Shown one piece after another: positions 1-7,276 of a stretch of DNA of 16,283 nt. The notes under the pieces are model-generated. The model was not told where the DNA came from. It did no database searches and worked only from the letters and a program-made list of their open reading frames with translations. Source of the stretch: Candidatus Competibacteraceae bacterium (GTDB taxonomy: Bacteria; Pseudomonadota; Gammaproteobacteria; Competibacterales; Competibacteraceae); contig JAAUQA010000017.1 in assembly GCA_012032855.1 (NCBI GenBank), forward strand, positions 1 to 16,283. The letters run 5' to 3'. The number at the start of each line of letters is the position of its first letter. The stretch's first letter is position 1. The translations under genes and the position numbers were made by a program.

Positions 1-29
1 TATAACATCCCAAGCAGTCCGTTCAGCAC

Positions 30-1424
30 TCAAATTACTTTGGAAAAGCGCTGCTGGGTCTGTTGGCGCAGGTAATGATCAAACACCATGCAGATATTGC
101 GGATCAATAAGCGACCCGCAGGCATAACCCGGATGCCTTGCGCATCCAGCGTTAATAGACCGTCGTCGGCCATGTCTGCCAGCTCTGAGCATTCGGTCGC
201 GAAATAATCCGCGAAATCGATGTTGTAGGCGGTTTCCACGGTGCGAAAATCCAGCGCGAAATGGCAGATCAGTTGGGTGATCACCGCTCGCCGCAAGCGA
301 TCATCAGCAGTCAATTGCACGCCGCGAAAAACCGGTAATCGGTCGGCATCGATGCAAGCGTAATATTCATCCGGTGTTTTTAAATTTTGACTGTAACTGT
401 CCCCCACCATGCCGATTGCCGTGGTGCCCATCGCGACCAAATCACAATCGGCATGGGTGCTGTAGCCCTGAAAATTTCGATACAGCGTGCCCGCTTGTTG
501 AGCCAACGCTAACTCGTCGTCAGGTTTGGCGAAGTGGTCCATGCCGATGTAGACGTAGCCCGCCGCGGTGAGGGTTTCGATCACCGTTTTCAAAATATCC
601 AACTTCTCAGCGGCAGATGGCAAAGCGTCGGCGTCAATCTGGCGCTGAGTTTTGAACAGCTCCGGCAGGTGAGCGTAGTTGAATACCGCTATACGGTCCG
701 GCGCGGCGTCGATGATCGCTTCAATCGTGCGGCTGAAGCGCTCCACATTCTGATGGGGCAGGCCATAGATTAGATCCACGCTGACGGACTTAAAGCCTTC
801 CCGGCGCGCCGCTTCCATGGTTGCTAGGGTGATCTGTTTAGATTGGATACGATTGACCGCTTTTTGCACTAGCGGATCAAAGTCTTGAATCCCGACGCTG
901 AGCCGATTGAAGCCCAGTTCCCGTAGGAGAGCAATCGTTTCGGCATCGGCCTCGCGCGGATCGACCTCAATCGAGTATTCGCCCTGGTCATTTGGTAACA
1001 GTTGGAAATATTCGCCGGTGACGCCCATCAAGGTGCGCATTTCCTGGGCGCTGAGAAAGGTGGGGGTGCCGCCGCCCCAATGCAGTTGGGTAACGGGCCG
1101 CGAGCGGTCGAATAAAGCGCCCTGCAAAGCGATTTCCCGTTGCAGATGATCCATATAAGGTGCGGCGCGGCGACGGTTTTTAGTGACGATCTTATTGCAC
1201 GCGCAGTAATAGCACACTGTGTCGCAAAACGGGATGTGGAAATACAGCGATAACGGCTTACCAGTTGCGTTGCTGACCTGCGCCAGTTCCCGGTATTGGG
1301 TTGCGCCGAACCCCTCATGGAACTGCACCGCCGTTGGATAGGACGTATAGCGAGGACCGGCCTTGTCGTATTTGTGAATCAGTTCCGCATCGAACACTAC
1401 GGCGGTATTTTGGGACGCTTGCAA
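30..1424 (-). CDS. hemN: Oxygen-independent coproporphyrinogen III oxidase (radical SAM)
   Basis: HemN decarboxylates coproporphyrinogen III to protoporphyrinogen IX in the cytoplasm without O2, using S-adenosylmethionine and a 4Fe-4S cluster. The 464-residue product has the normal family length. Visible marks are the N-terminal KYDKAGPRYTSYPTA stretch (residues 19-32), the cluster ligands C67, C71 and C74 (C-x3-C-x2-C, followed by C76), and the GGGTP SAM-binding motif at 117-121. The frame opens with TTG at 1424. An ATG at 1434 has a better Shine-Dalgarno (AGAGAAG, minus strand 1446-1440) but is out of frame by one base; removing one T of the TT at 1425-1422 would join it to the gene. The 129-residue gene lies 44 bases upstream on the same strand, so the two may be cotranscribed. 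I saw no convincing FNR box. The family call is very secure; the start is not. Confidence 0.96.
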   Translation of the reverse strand: MQASQNTAVVFDAELIHKYDKAGPRYTSYPTAVQFHEGFGATQYRELAQVSNATGKPLSLYFHIPFCDTVCYYCACNKIVTKNRRRAAPYMDHLQREIALQGALFDRSRPVTQLHWGGGTPTFLSAQEMRTLMGVTGEYFQLLPNDQGEYSIEVDPREADAETIALLRELGFNRLSVGIQDFDPLVQKAVNRIQSKQITLATMEAARREGFKSVSVDLIYGLPHQNVERFSRTIEAIIDAAPDRIAVFNYAHLPELFKTQRQIDADALPSAAEKLDILKTVIETLTAAGYVYIGMDHFAKPDDELALAQQAGTLYRNFQGYSTHADCDLVAMGTTAIGMVGDSYSQNLKTPDEYYACIDADRLPVFRGVQLTADDRLRRAVITQLICHFALDFRTVETAYNIDFADYFATECSELADMADDGLLTLDAQGIRVMPAGRLLIRNICMVFDHYLRQQTQQRFSKVI

Positions 1425-1439
1425 CGGCGTGCATGGTGG

Positions 1440-1446
1440 CTTCTCT
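1440..1446 (-). promoter_or_regulatory. Possible ribosome binding site for hemN
   Basis: On the minus strand AGAGAAG lies five bases before an ATG at 1434-1432. The hemN frame itself has no ATG near its beginning, only TTG at 1424. The site suggests that translation starts at 1434 and that a one-base insertion now separates this ATG from the gene. It could also be chance. Confidence 0.3.
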
Positions 1447-1468
1447 GGCCAATTGACGGCCTGCTTGA

Positions 1469-1858
1469 TCAGACATAATGAGAAATAAAATTCAAGTAAC
1501 CTTGTTGTCCGCCGCGTTTGTTCCAGCGCTCAGCTGATTTTCTAAGCTGGCGTAGACAGGACACGATCTCATCGGTGGTTTTCACACCTATCGGTAGAGC
1601 GGCTTTCATTTTCGGTTGTTCCCGGCCTAGCCCGATTTCACAGGTGCCCTTAACGTGCTTGAAAACCAGCGTTTCGGGTTTGGGTAGGCTGTATTGTTTG
1701 GGCGCATGGCCGCGGATTTCGGCGCGATAACAGTCAGTCAAAGCATCCAATGCACGCATCACCTGGATGTCTTTAACTTCAAGATGGGCTCGATAAACGC
1801 GGGTGATTACCGCTTCGATTTTTTGCAACAGATCAATGTTTTCATCGGCTATGGTCAT
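1469..1858 (-). CDS. Conserved-looking hypothetical protein, 129 aa
   Basis: I do not recognise a named family. The product is a soluble, charged, mostly helical protein with no signal peptide or membrane segment. Its C-terminal part reads like a conserved block: a CLRQLRKSAERWNKRGG stretch followed by QGYLNF and a hydrophobic end. I have an impression of similar short proteins of unknown function in other bacteria but cannot name them. The ATG at 1858 has GGAG about 11 bases upstream on the minus strand. This ATG overlaps the stop of a small upstream ORF by four bases (ATGA). It lies 44 bases ahead of hemN in the same direction, so cotranscription with hemN is likely, though that does not establish a role in heme synthesis. 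Confidence 0.8.
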   Translation of the reverse strand: MTIADENIDLLQKIEAVITRVYRAHLEVKDIQVMRALDALTDCYRAEIRGHAPKQYSLPKPETLVFKHVKGTCEIGLGREQPKMKAALPIGVKTTDEIVSCLRQLRKSAERWNKRGGQQGYLNFISHYV

Positions 1859-2034
1859 AGGCTGCGGGTCTCCAAATGGAGGGTGTCGGGTGGTCGGATT
1901 ACTGGTCCGTGAAATTTAGTATAGTCCAGACGCTGTGAGCCGATGATCATACCAATAGTGCCGTTCCGAATTTGCAGTTTACCGTGTATAAGTGTTGATA
2001 ACTCGGTAGTTTTGTCGAATAACTCAACGATCAT
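1855..2034 (-). CDS. Possible small protein, 59 aa
   Basis: This short ORF begins with ATG at 2034 and stops within the start of the 129-residue gene (four-base ATGA overlap), the arrangement seen in translationally coupled genes. The product has no membrane helix or recognised domain. No clear Shine-Dalgarno precedes it. The frame stays open upstream to 2112, but that extension would run into the opposing SrfC-like gene. Against it being real: the start codon is only 16 bases from the divergent ATG at 2051, so a SrfC promoter would have to lie inside this ORF. Treat as tentative. Confidence 0.35.
   Translation of the reverse strand: MIVELFDKTTELSTLIHGKLQIRNGTIGMIIGSQRLDYTKFHGPVIRPPDTLHLETRSL
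1995..2023 (+). promoter_or_regulatory. Candidate sigma-70 promoter for the SrfC-like operon
   Basis: TTGATA at 1995-2000 (5 of 6 bases of TTGACA) and AATAAC at 2018-2023 (4 of 6 bases of TATAAT) are separated by 17 bases. A transcript would start near 2030, about 20 bases before the ATG at 2051. It is the only reasonable pair I saw ahead of the middle block. It lies inside the tentative 59-residue minus-strand ORF. Confidence 0.35.
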
Positions 2035-2082
2035 AGTCCGAATCCACGTTATGTCCGCCACCGACCAAAAACTCAGCGCCAC

Positions 2083-4662
2083 TTGCAAGCCTTGGAACAA
2101 GCCAGTCAGCAATTTCTGACCTGGATGGACGTTTACGCCGCTCGCGTCGGGCAGGAGAAAACCGGTTTAAGCAAAGAATTTCGGCGTTTGGCATCCCAGA
2201 CCAGACGATTAGACCAGGCCGTGCAACGGCCCATGTGTGTCGGGGTGTTCGGTCCCAGCCAATCCGGTAAATCCTACCTGATCTCCGCGCTGGCCCGCAA
2301 AGGCACCGCGCCGCTGCTGGCCGATTTTGCCGGGCAGCCGGTGGATTTCATCCGCGATCTTAATCCGGAAGGTGGCCGCGAATCGACCGGGCTAGTTACC
2401 CGCTTCACTGTGCACCAGTCGCAAACACCGCCTAATGCGCCGGTACAAATGCGACTGCTTACCCAGACCGATCTGATCAAGATTATCGGCAATACCTATT
2501 ACGCCGATTGCGATCATAGCGAAGACGTTTTAGTCACCCAAGAGCAGCTCAACGCCATCCTGGAAACGCTGGAGCAGGTAGCGCAGGCTACGCCGGTTGA
2601 TCCCCTGAGCACCGACGATGTATATGATTTGCAAGCCTACTTCGAGCGCTATTTCAAGGGTTTCGAGCGAATTCGCCTGCTTCGCCACGGTTTCTGGGAA
2701 CAAGCCGCTCTATTGGCGCCCCGCTTGCGTATCCAAGACCGAGCCAAGTTGTTCGGTGTGATTTGGGGTGGGGTGGATGCCTTAACCCAGCTATACATTA
2801 GTCTGTACAACGGGTTGCAGGGTTTACAGTTCGCCGCCGACGCCTATGCCGGGTTGGACGCCTTGCTGCCACGCGAGACCAGCATCATCGATGTGCAAAC
2901 GCTGCAAGGACTGGGTACAGACAGCGGCGACACCTTAACCCTAACCGGAACCACCGGCGCGACGGTGCGGCTGCCTCGCAGCACAGTCGCTGCGCTGATT
3001 GCCGAACTCAAGATCGTGATTCAGGATCAGCCGTGGGATTTTTTCCAGCATACTGATCTGCTGGATTTTCCCGGCGCCCGATCGCGTGAGCAGATCAAGG
3101 ATTTGCCCGGTTTTCTCGGCGCAACGGACGCCTTGCAGAGTCTGTTTTTGCGTGGCAAGGTCGCTTATCTATTCGAACGCTATTGCGCGGAGCAAGAACT
3201 GACCAGCATGCTGCTGTGCATCGGTCCCAGCAATCAGGAGGTCAAGAGTCTGCCGGAAATGATTTACGACTGGATCGTTTCCACCCACGGCGCGACACCC
3301 GAGCAACGGGCGCGACAGGCTACTTCTCTGTTTCTCGTGTTGACTAAGTTTGATATGGAGTTCGAGGAAAAGGCCGGCGAGCGCTCACCGGAAGCCCGCT
3401 GGACCACCCGCCTGGAAAGTTCCCTGCTGAACTTCTTCGGTAAGCAGCACGACTGGCCGGAACAATGGGATGGTCGAGGCTGTTTCCGTAACAGCTATTG
3501 GATCCGCAATCCCAATTTCAAAGCCAAACATATCTTCGATTACAACGAAGCGGGACAGGAGTTGGGTGTTCGGCCTAGTGAGATCAAACGCATCGACGCA
3601 TTTCGTGCGGCATTTCTGAACGATACGACGGCCAACCGTCATTTCCGAGAGCCGCAGCAGGCTTGGGACGCAGGTTTTACGCTCAATGACGGCGGTATCA
3701 GTTATCTGGCGGAAAATCTGCGCCCGCTATGCAATCCCGCCCTCAAGCGCGAACAGATCGATGGCCAACTGGGGCGCCTGCATCAGCAGATCAGTGAGCA
3801 TATCAGTCATTACTACGTCAGCGACAATCCGGAACAGGAATTAATCAAACGGGTTACGGTTTCGCAGGCGGTTGCGCGGCATTTAATCGATTGCGCGGGG
3901 GCGCAACGTTTCGGTGAGCTGTTGTGTGAGCTACAAGTGGATAGCGACGAGTTGGCGGACATCTACTACCGTATCGAAACCCGCTTGCCCGAGGACGATG
4001 CCGACAGCAACGCACCCAGCATTGGCACTGCCGTCGATAAGAGCAAAATGCAGCAGTTATTGGGGTTGACGGCTGCTGCGACGGAAGAAGAACCCGCCGC
4101 AGCGCTCAAAGACGACGCTGCGCTGTTCGCCCAAGAAGCGCTGAGCGAGTGGATGCAGGATTTACAGGATCTGGCCGGCAACCACTCGTTGAGCGACTAC
4201 TACAAATTTCCGGATGGGATGATGGCCGAGTTCGTTAAGGAACTGATCGCCGGCGCGCAGCGATTGCAACTGGAAAACCGCATCACCGAAGCGGTGCGCG
4301 AAGCTACCGGTTTTCGTCTGAAATTCCAGCAATTGGTTACCCTACCGGCCCGTCTGACGGCTAATCTCATCAACAGCTATGTCAATTTCTTGGGTTATGA
4401 CGTGGTCGCCGTTTCTGAACGTCCAGTGGTAGCTCTGGCCGGAAGCGGGCGACCGGTGTTTCAGCCCCGGACAGCGCCACGTAATGGTCCCGTACTAGAA
4501 GAAAGGCCGTCCAGCTATGACGAGACCTATTACACGGACTGGATTCGCGGATTCCTGGATTTGGTGGAGCGCAATGCCCGGTTTCGCGACGGCGTGGATG
4601 TGGACATCGAAGCGAACCGGCAACTGGGCGAATTGTTGGCTTTACTTGAAGCACAGAGGTGA
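2083..4662 (+). CDS. SrfC-like P-loop GTPase (PF10139-type putative virulence factor)
   Basis: A large cytoplasmic nucleotide-binding protein resembling SrfC of the enterobacterial srfABC cluster, whose biochemical role is not established. At 859 residues it is near the length I recall for the family. Numbering from the TTG at 2083: Walker A GPSQSGKS at 57-64; a GGRESTGLVTRFT stretch typical of the family soon after; G3/Walker B DFPG at 328-331; a segment around residues 365-400 with SMLLCIGPSNQEVKSLPEM; and a G4-type TKFD at 421-424. No signal peptide or membrane helix is seen. The remainder is helical and less recognisable. TTG 2083 is the first start codon in frame, but an ATG at 2051 begins MSATDQKLSA in another frame. 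Restoring one T at 2083-2084 fuses the two cleanly, so the native start is probably 2051. It is followed after 8 bases by the next gene. Family assignment is from remembered motifs, not a search. Confidence 0.85.
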   Translation: MQALEQASQQFLTWMDVYAARVGQEKTGLSKEFRRLASQTRRLDQAVQRPMCVGVFGPSQSGKSYLISALARKGTAPLLADFAGQPVDFIRDLNPEGGRESTGLVTRFTVHQSQTPPNAPVQMRLLTQTDLIKIIGNTYYADCDHSEDVLVTQEQLNAILETLEQVAQATPVDPLSTDDVYDLQAYFERYFKGFERIRLLRHGFWEQAALLAPRLRIQDRAKLFGVIWGGVDALTQLYISLYNGLQGLQFAADAYAGLDALLPRETSIIDVQTLQGLGTDSGDTLTLTGTTGATVRLPRSTVAALIAELKIVIQDQPWDFFQHTDLLDFPGARSREQIKDLPGFLGATDALQSLFLRGKVAYLFERYCAEQELTSMLLCIGPSNQEVKSLPEMIYDWIVSTHGATPEQRARQATSLFLVLTKFDMEFEEKAGERSPEARWTTRLESSLLNFFGKQHDWPEQWDGRGCFRNSYWIRNPNFKAKHIFDYNEAGQELGVRPSEIKRIDAFRAAFLNDTTANRHFREPQQAWDAGFTLNDGGISYLAENLRPLCNPALKREQIDGQLGRLHQQISEHISHYYVSDNPEQELIKRVTVSQAVARHLIDCAGAQRFGELLCELQVDSDELADIYYRIETRLPEDDADSNAPSIGTAVDKSKMQQLLGLTAAATEEEPAAALKDDAALFAQEALSEWMQDLQDLAGNHSLSDYYKFPDGMMAEFVKELIAGAQRLQLENRITEAVREATGFRLKFQQLVTLPARLTANLINSYVNFLGYDVVAVSERPVVALAGSGRPVFQPRTAPRNGPVLEERPSSYDETYYTDWIRGFLDLVERNARFRDGVDVDIEANRQLGELLALLEAQR

Positions 4663-4663
4663 G
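4656..4663 (+). promoter_or_regulatory. Shine-Dalgarno that fixes the start of the gene at 4671
   Basis: GAGGTGAG lies seven bases before the ATG at 4671 and overlaps the stop codon of the SrfC-like gene. It favours ATG 4671 over the in-frame GTG at 4659 and suggests translational coupling. Confidence 0.6.
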
Positions 4664-4670
4664 CCGGGCG

Positions 4671-5462
4671 ATGAGTGATTTGAATGTTCGTATTTCAGAA
4701 GACACCAGCCGTCCGCTGGGACAAGCCATCATCACTGTGCAAGGCTTGCCCGGACGCTTGGCGACACTAGAGTTTTCCTTGTCCCGACGCGGTTATGCCG
4801 CCAATCACTTGGGTGCTGATAACTGGCAAGGCACCGAGTGTTGGTTGCAACCCGAAGAAGCGTGGTACCGAGGAGACGCGTTGCAGTTTGTCATTGGCCC
4901 CGATCTGGCCTACCAGCTGGAAAACATGCCGTATGAACTGGCGTTGCGCGGGGAAGGGTTGGCGGACGCGGTGCGGACCCCATTTATTTGGCCATTGGAG
5001 TTGGAAGTCGAAGAAGCCATCGGTGGCCAACAAGAACCGGTAGGCGGCACCCGCATTCATCCACAGCCGCTTCAGCGTGCCCCGGAATCGCCGCCAGCAG
5101 CGCAAGAAGCCAAGCCTGAGCCGTTTGAACAGGAGATGGCGGCACTAAACGGCGCCGACATCACGATACCGGACGTGGGAATACCGGATTATGGACTACC
5201 GTCGCGCGAACCGGTGTCACCGACTCCTGTTCCTGTCGCAGCGCCTGTACCGGAACCGCCATTCCAAGAACCCCCGCCGTTACCGGCATCGGTAACAGCT
5301 GACCAGCCCAGCCCAGTGGAACAACCGCCGCCACTACCGACTACAACGACGCCATCACCGGTAGAGCCTAAACTGCCAAGGCGGGCACGGGAGTCCGAAT
5401 CACCATTGCAGCTGCAGAACCACCGGCAATTGACACTACACCACCGAAGGGCAAGGGCTTGA
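4671..5462 (+). CDS. Unknown protein, N-terminal cytoplasmic domain plus Pro-rich linker (5' part of a split gene)
   Basis: I do not recognise a named family. Residues 1-115 look like a compact soluble domain rich in beta-forming and aromatic residues. From about 120 the protein becomes Pro/Glu/Val rich, typical of a disordered linker. The last 25 or so residues of this frame change character (RRARESESPLQLQNHRQL and onward). The reading frame +2 over the same bases instead continues the Pro-rich linker smoothly into the membrane helix of the next ORF. One A missing from the AAA at 5370-5372 explains this. The likely native product is about 483 residues, 4671-6121: cytoplasmic domain, Pro-rich linker, one membrane helix, periplasmic Pro/Thr/Glu-rich stretch, coiled coil. 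It starts eight bases after the SrfC-like stop, so it is probably a partner of that GTPase. Confidence 0.75.
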   Translation: MSDLNVRISEDTSRPLGQAIITVQGLPGRLATLEFSLSRRGYAANHLGADNWQGTECWLQPEEAWYRGDALQFVIGPDLAYQLENMPYELALRGEGLADAVRTPFIWPLELEVEEAIGGQQEPVGGTRIHPQPLQRAPESPPAAQEAKPEPFEQEMAALNGADITIPDVGIPDYGLPSREPVSPTPVPVAAPVPEPPFQEPPPLPASVTADQPSPVEQPPPLPTTTTPSPVEPKLPRRARESESPLQLQNHRQLTLHHRRARA

Positions 5463-6121
5463 TTGTCGGTGTTGTCGCCATGTTAGTTCTAGCGCTGATC
5501 GCCGGCGCGGCTGGTTGGTGGTGGCTGAACAGTCAAAATCGTCCGAGCGGAGAAATCGCCCAGCCGAGCAGTGAAATCCCAACACCCGCAACATCGAAAC
5601 CCACAGAAAGCCCCGTATCAGAGACTGCCCAGCCGGCGATTGACTCGATACCTTCTACCCCCGCAACGACTGAATCGCCCTCTGCTGCAGAGCCCGAAAC
5701 AACCACGACACCTGCGTCTCAAAACCCAATTGAAGCGACAGCTGTTCCCGAGCCGGTAGAAGCAGAAGATCCTACAACACCGCCTGTCGTCGAAGTAGAA
5801 CCACCCGCGAGGGCGGAACCGACTCCGACTGCAATAGCCGAGCCTGAACCTGAAACACCTACCGAATCACCTTCGCCGCCTACGGTAACCTCAAAACCGG
5901 CTCCCGCACCGGCTGTGACAGCACCAACCGAGACCAACATTCAACCGGCGCAACCCATTGAAATCAAACCGGAGAACGCTTCCGAGGCCGATCTGGCCGC
6001 TGAATTGGAAAAACAGCTGCAACGAAAATCCGACCTGGAGTCGATTCTGGAATCACAACTCAAGCAACCCAAGTCCGATCTGGAAGCCGAGCTGGAATCC
6101 AGTTTCGGACGTAAGCCCTAA
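5459..6121 (+). CDS. Single-span membrane protein with Pro/Thr/Glu-rich stretch and C-terminal coiled coil (3' part of a split gene)
   Basis: Read from TTG 5459 this gives 220 residues. Residues 2-23 form one strong membrane helix ending in three tryptophans. About 25-170 is low-complexity Pro, Thr, Glu and Ala, expected to be extended in the periplasm. About 173-217 is a helical, probably coiled-coil, segment with a repeated SDLE-x2-LE theme (around 191-198 and 206-213). TTG 5459 is unlikely to be a true start: there is no good ribosome binding site, and the same frame is open back to 5372 with sequence (AAAEPPAIDTTPPKGKG just before the helix) that continues the Pro-rich linker of the preceding ORF. 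I infer one gene, 4671-6121, broken by a single-base deletion. The basic KGKG before the helix predicts the N-terminus in the cytoplasm and the C-terminus in the periplasm. Confidence 0.7.
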   Translation: MIVGVVAMLVLALIAGAAGWWWLNSQNRPSGEIAQPSSEIPTPATSKPTESPVSETAQPAIDSIPSTPATTESPSAAEPETTTTPASQNPIEATAVPEPVEAEDPTTPPVVEVEPPARAEPTPTAIAEPEPETPTESPSPPTVTSKPAPAPAVTAPTETNIQPAQPIEIKPENASEADLAAELEKQLQRKSDLESILESQLKQPKSDLEAELESSFGRKP

Positions 6122-6130
6122 TCGGAATCC

Positions 6131-6138
6131 GGAGAAAG
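6131..6138 (+). promoter_or_regulatory. Strong Shine-Dalgarno for the TAXI gene
   Basis: GGAGAAAG lies seven bases before ATG 6146. It supports that start over the second in-frame ATG at 6173, which has no such site but would give a more compact signal peptide. Confidence 0.55.
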
Positions 6139-6145
6139 AACCGCA

Positions 6146-7221
6146 ATGAATGCCTACGCCATCTCAACCCGTATGAAAAGCGTTTTGCTGTGGATTATCG
6201 GTGTGTTGTTCCTAACGCCTGCCGGAGCCGAAGAAGGCGTCGGCATGGTAACGGGTTCGAAAACCGGTACTTATTATCAGTTTGGTCAGGACATCGCCGA
6301 AGTCGCTAAACCCAAAGGCGTGAATATTCTGGTTAAGGAATCGAAAGGTTCAATTGATAATATCAAACGCCTTAACAGCCGAGAAAATGCCGCTTTCGGC
6401 ATCGTGCAATCGGATGTGCTGGGTTTTTGGAACGCTCGGAAAGTGCGGAAATGCAACGTGTAGCAAAAAGGTTGCGGTTGATTTTCCGTTCTACAACGAA
6501 GAAGTGCATCTGTTTGCCAACCAATCGATCCAAACGTTTGAGGACTTGCAGGGTAAGCGGCTGGTGGTCGGCGAAAAAGGAGAGCGGCAATTGGTTGACC
6601 TCAACCAATCTATTAGAAATGACCGGGGTAGAACCCGCTGAACAGGATTTATATGCCGCCCAAGGAAGCCGCAGTTGCGGTGCTCAAAGGCGAAGTGGAC
6701 GCCATGATCTATGTGGCTGGCAAACCCGTCGCGTTGTTCACCGCACTCGGTAATTTGAAAGAAAAACCCGATTTCGCCTCGCTGTTCGACAACGTTCACT
6801 TCGTGCCGTTGGAAGACACCATTATGTTGCGCGAATATGCACAGAGCACAATTGGCCCCGAAGATTACCCGTGGATTAACCAACCAGTTCAGACCATCGC
6901 GGTTAAAGCCGTATTGATGAGTTTCGATTTTCCAGCAAACGCAGCGCTTATTTTCAACAACGTTGTGATGACCTGGCCGGAATCGGTCAGGCCATTCGCG
7001 CCAATATCAATGAATTGAAAAAAACCGGTCATCCTAAATGGAAAGAAGTCGATCTTGATGCGGAAGTGGGTAATTGGGAGTCGGATACGTGCTCACGATC
7101 AGCTGCACAGGGAGCAAAAGGTTCTAAAACCGACATTTCCAAGGAATTGGAGAAGTTGTTGCTGAATGAGCTACTGTTGAATCAACCATCAATCGCACAC
7201 CGCTCTGCTGAAACTGAATGA
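6146..7221 (+). pseudogene. TAXI-family TRAP solute-binding protein, frameshifted at five places
   Basis: Periplasmic binding protein of the TAXI type (TRAP-transporter-associated extracytoplasmic receptors). A signal peptide covers about residues 10-28 (helix ending LTPAGA, cut before EE; no lipobox). Family marks follow: TGSKTGTYYQFGQDIAEVA, SRENAAFGIVQSDVLGF, FPFYNEEVHLFA, SGNWLTSTNLLEMTGV, and TIGPEDYPW. They lie in different frames. Continuity needs one T added in 6424-6428, one T added in 6482-6485, one G removed at 6579-6580, one G removed at 6645-6646 and one T added in 6928-6931. The repaired product is about 358 residues, the usual family size. No in-frame substitution stops were seen, so this is either sequence error or a very young pseudogene. 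No TRAP membrane subunits (DctQ/DctM-like) are adjacent, so it may act as a ligand sensor for the neighbouring membrane proteins. The exact C-terminus is uncertain. Confidence 0.85.
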
Positions 7222-7276
7222 ATCAGAAAGCAAAATTATCACTCACTTTGGTTTTCGGATTGGATAAAGTGCCTCT

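Noticed and set aside
1425..1475. FNR/ANR box upstream of hemN
   Set aside because: TTGAT-like and ATCAA-like pieces exist, but not with the four-base spacing of an FNR site.
2083..4662. Dynamin-like or AAA+ ATPase as the identity of the large P-loop protein
   Set aside because: The Walker A wording, the GGRESTGLVTRFT stretch and TKFD fit a SrfC-type GTPase better; there is no AAA+ arginine-finger or sensor pattern that I could see.
5719..5940. Gly/Ser/Val-rich minus-strand frame
   Set aside because: It is the complement of the Pro/Thr/Glu-rich coding stretch and has no start signal or neighbour support.
5600..5950. Tandem DNA repeat
   Set aside because: The repetitiveness is at the amino-acid level (Pro, Thr, Glu, Ala); I saw no fixed-length nucleotide unit.
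6354..6753. Separate short genes in this stretch
   Set aside because: Each short frame carries only one piece of the TAXI protein; together they make one gene.
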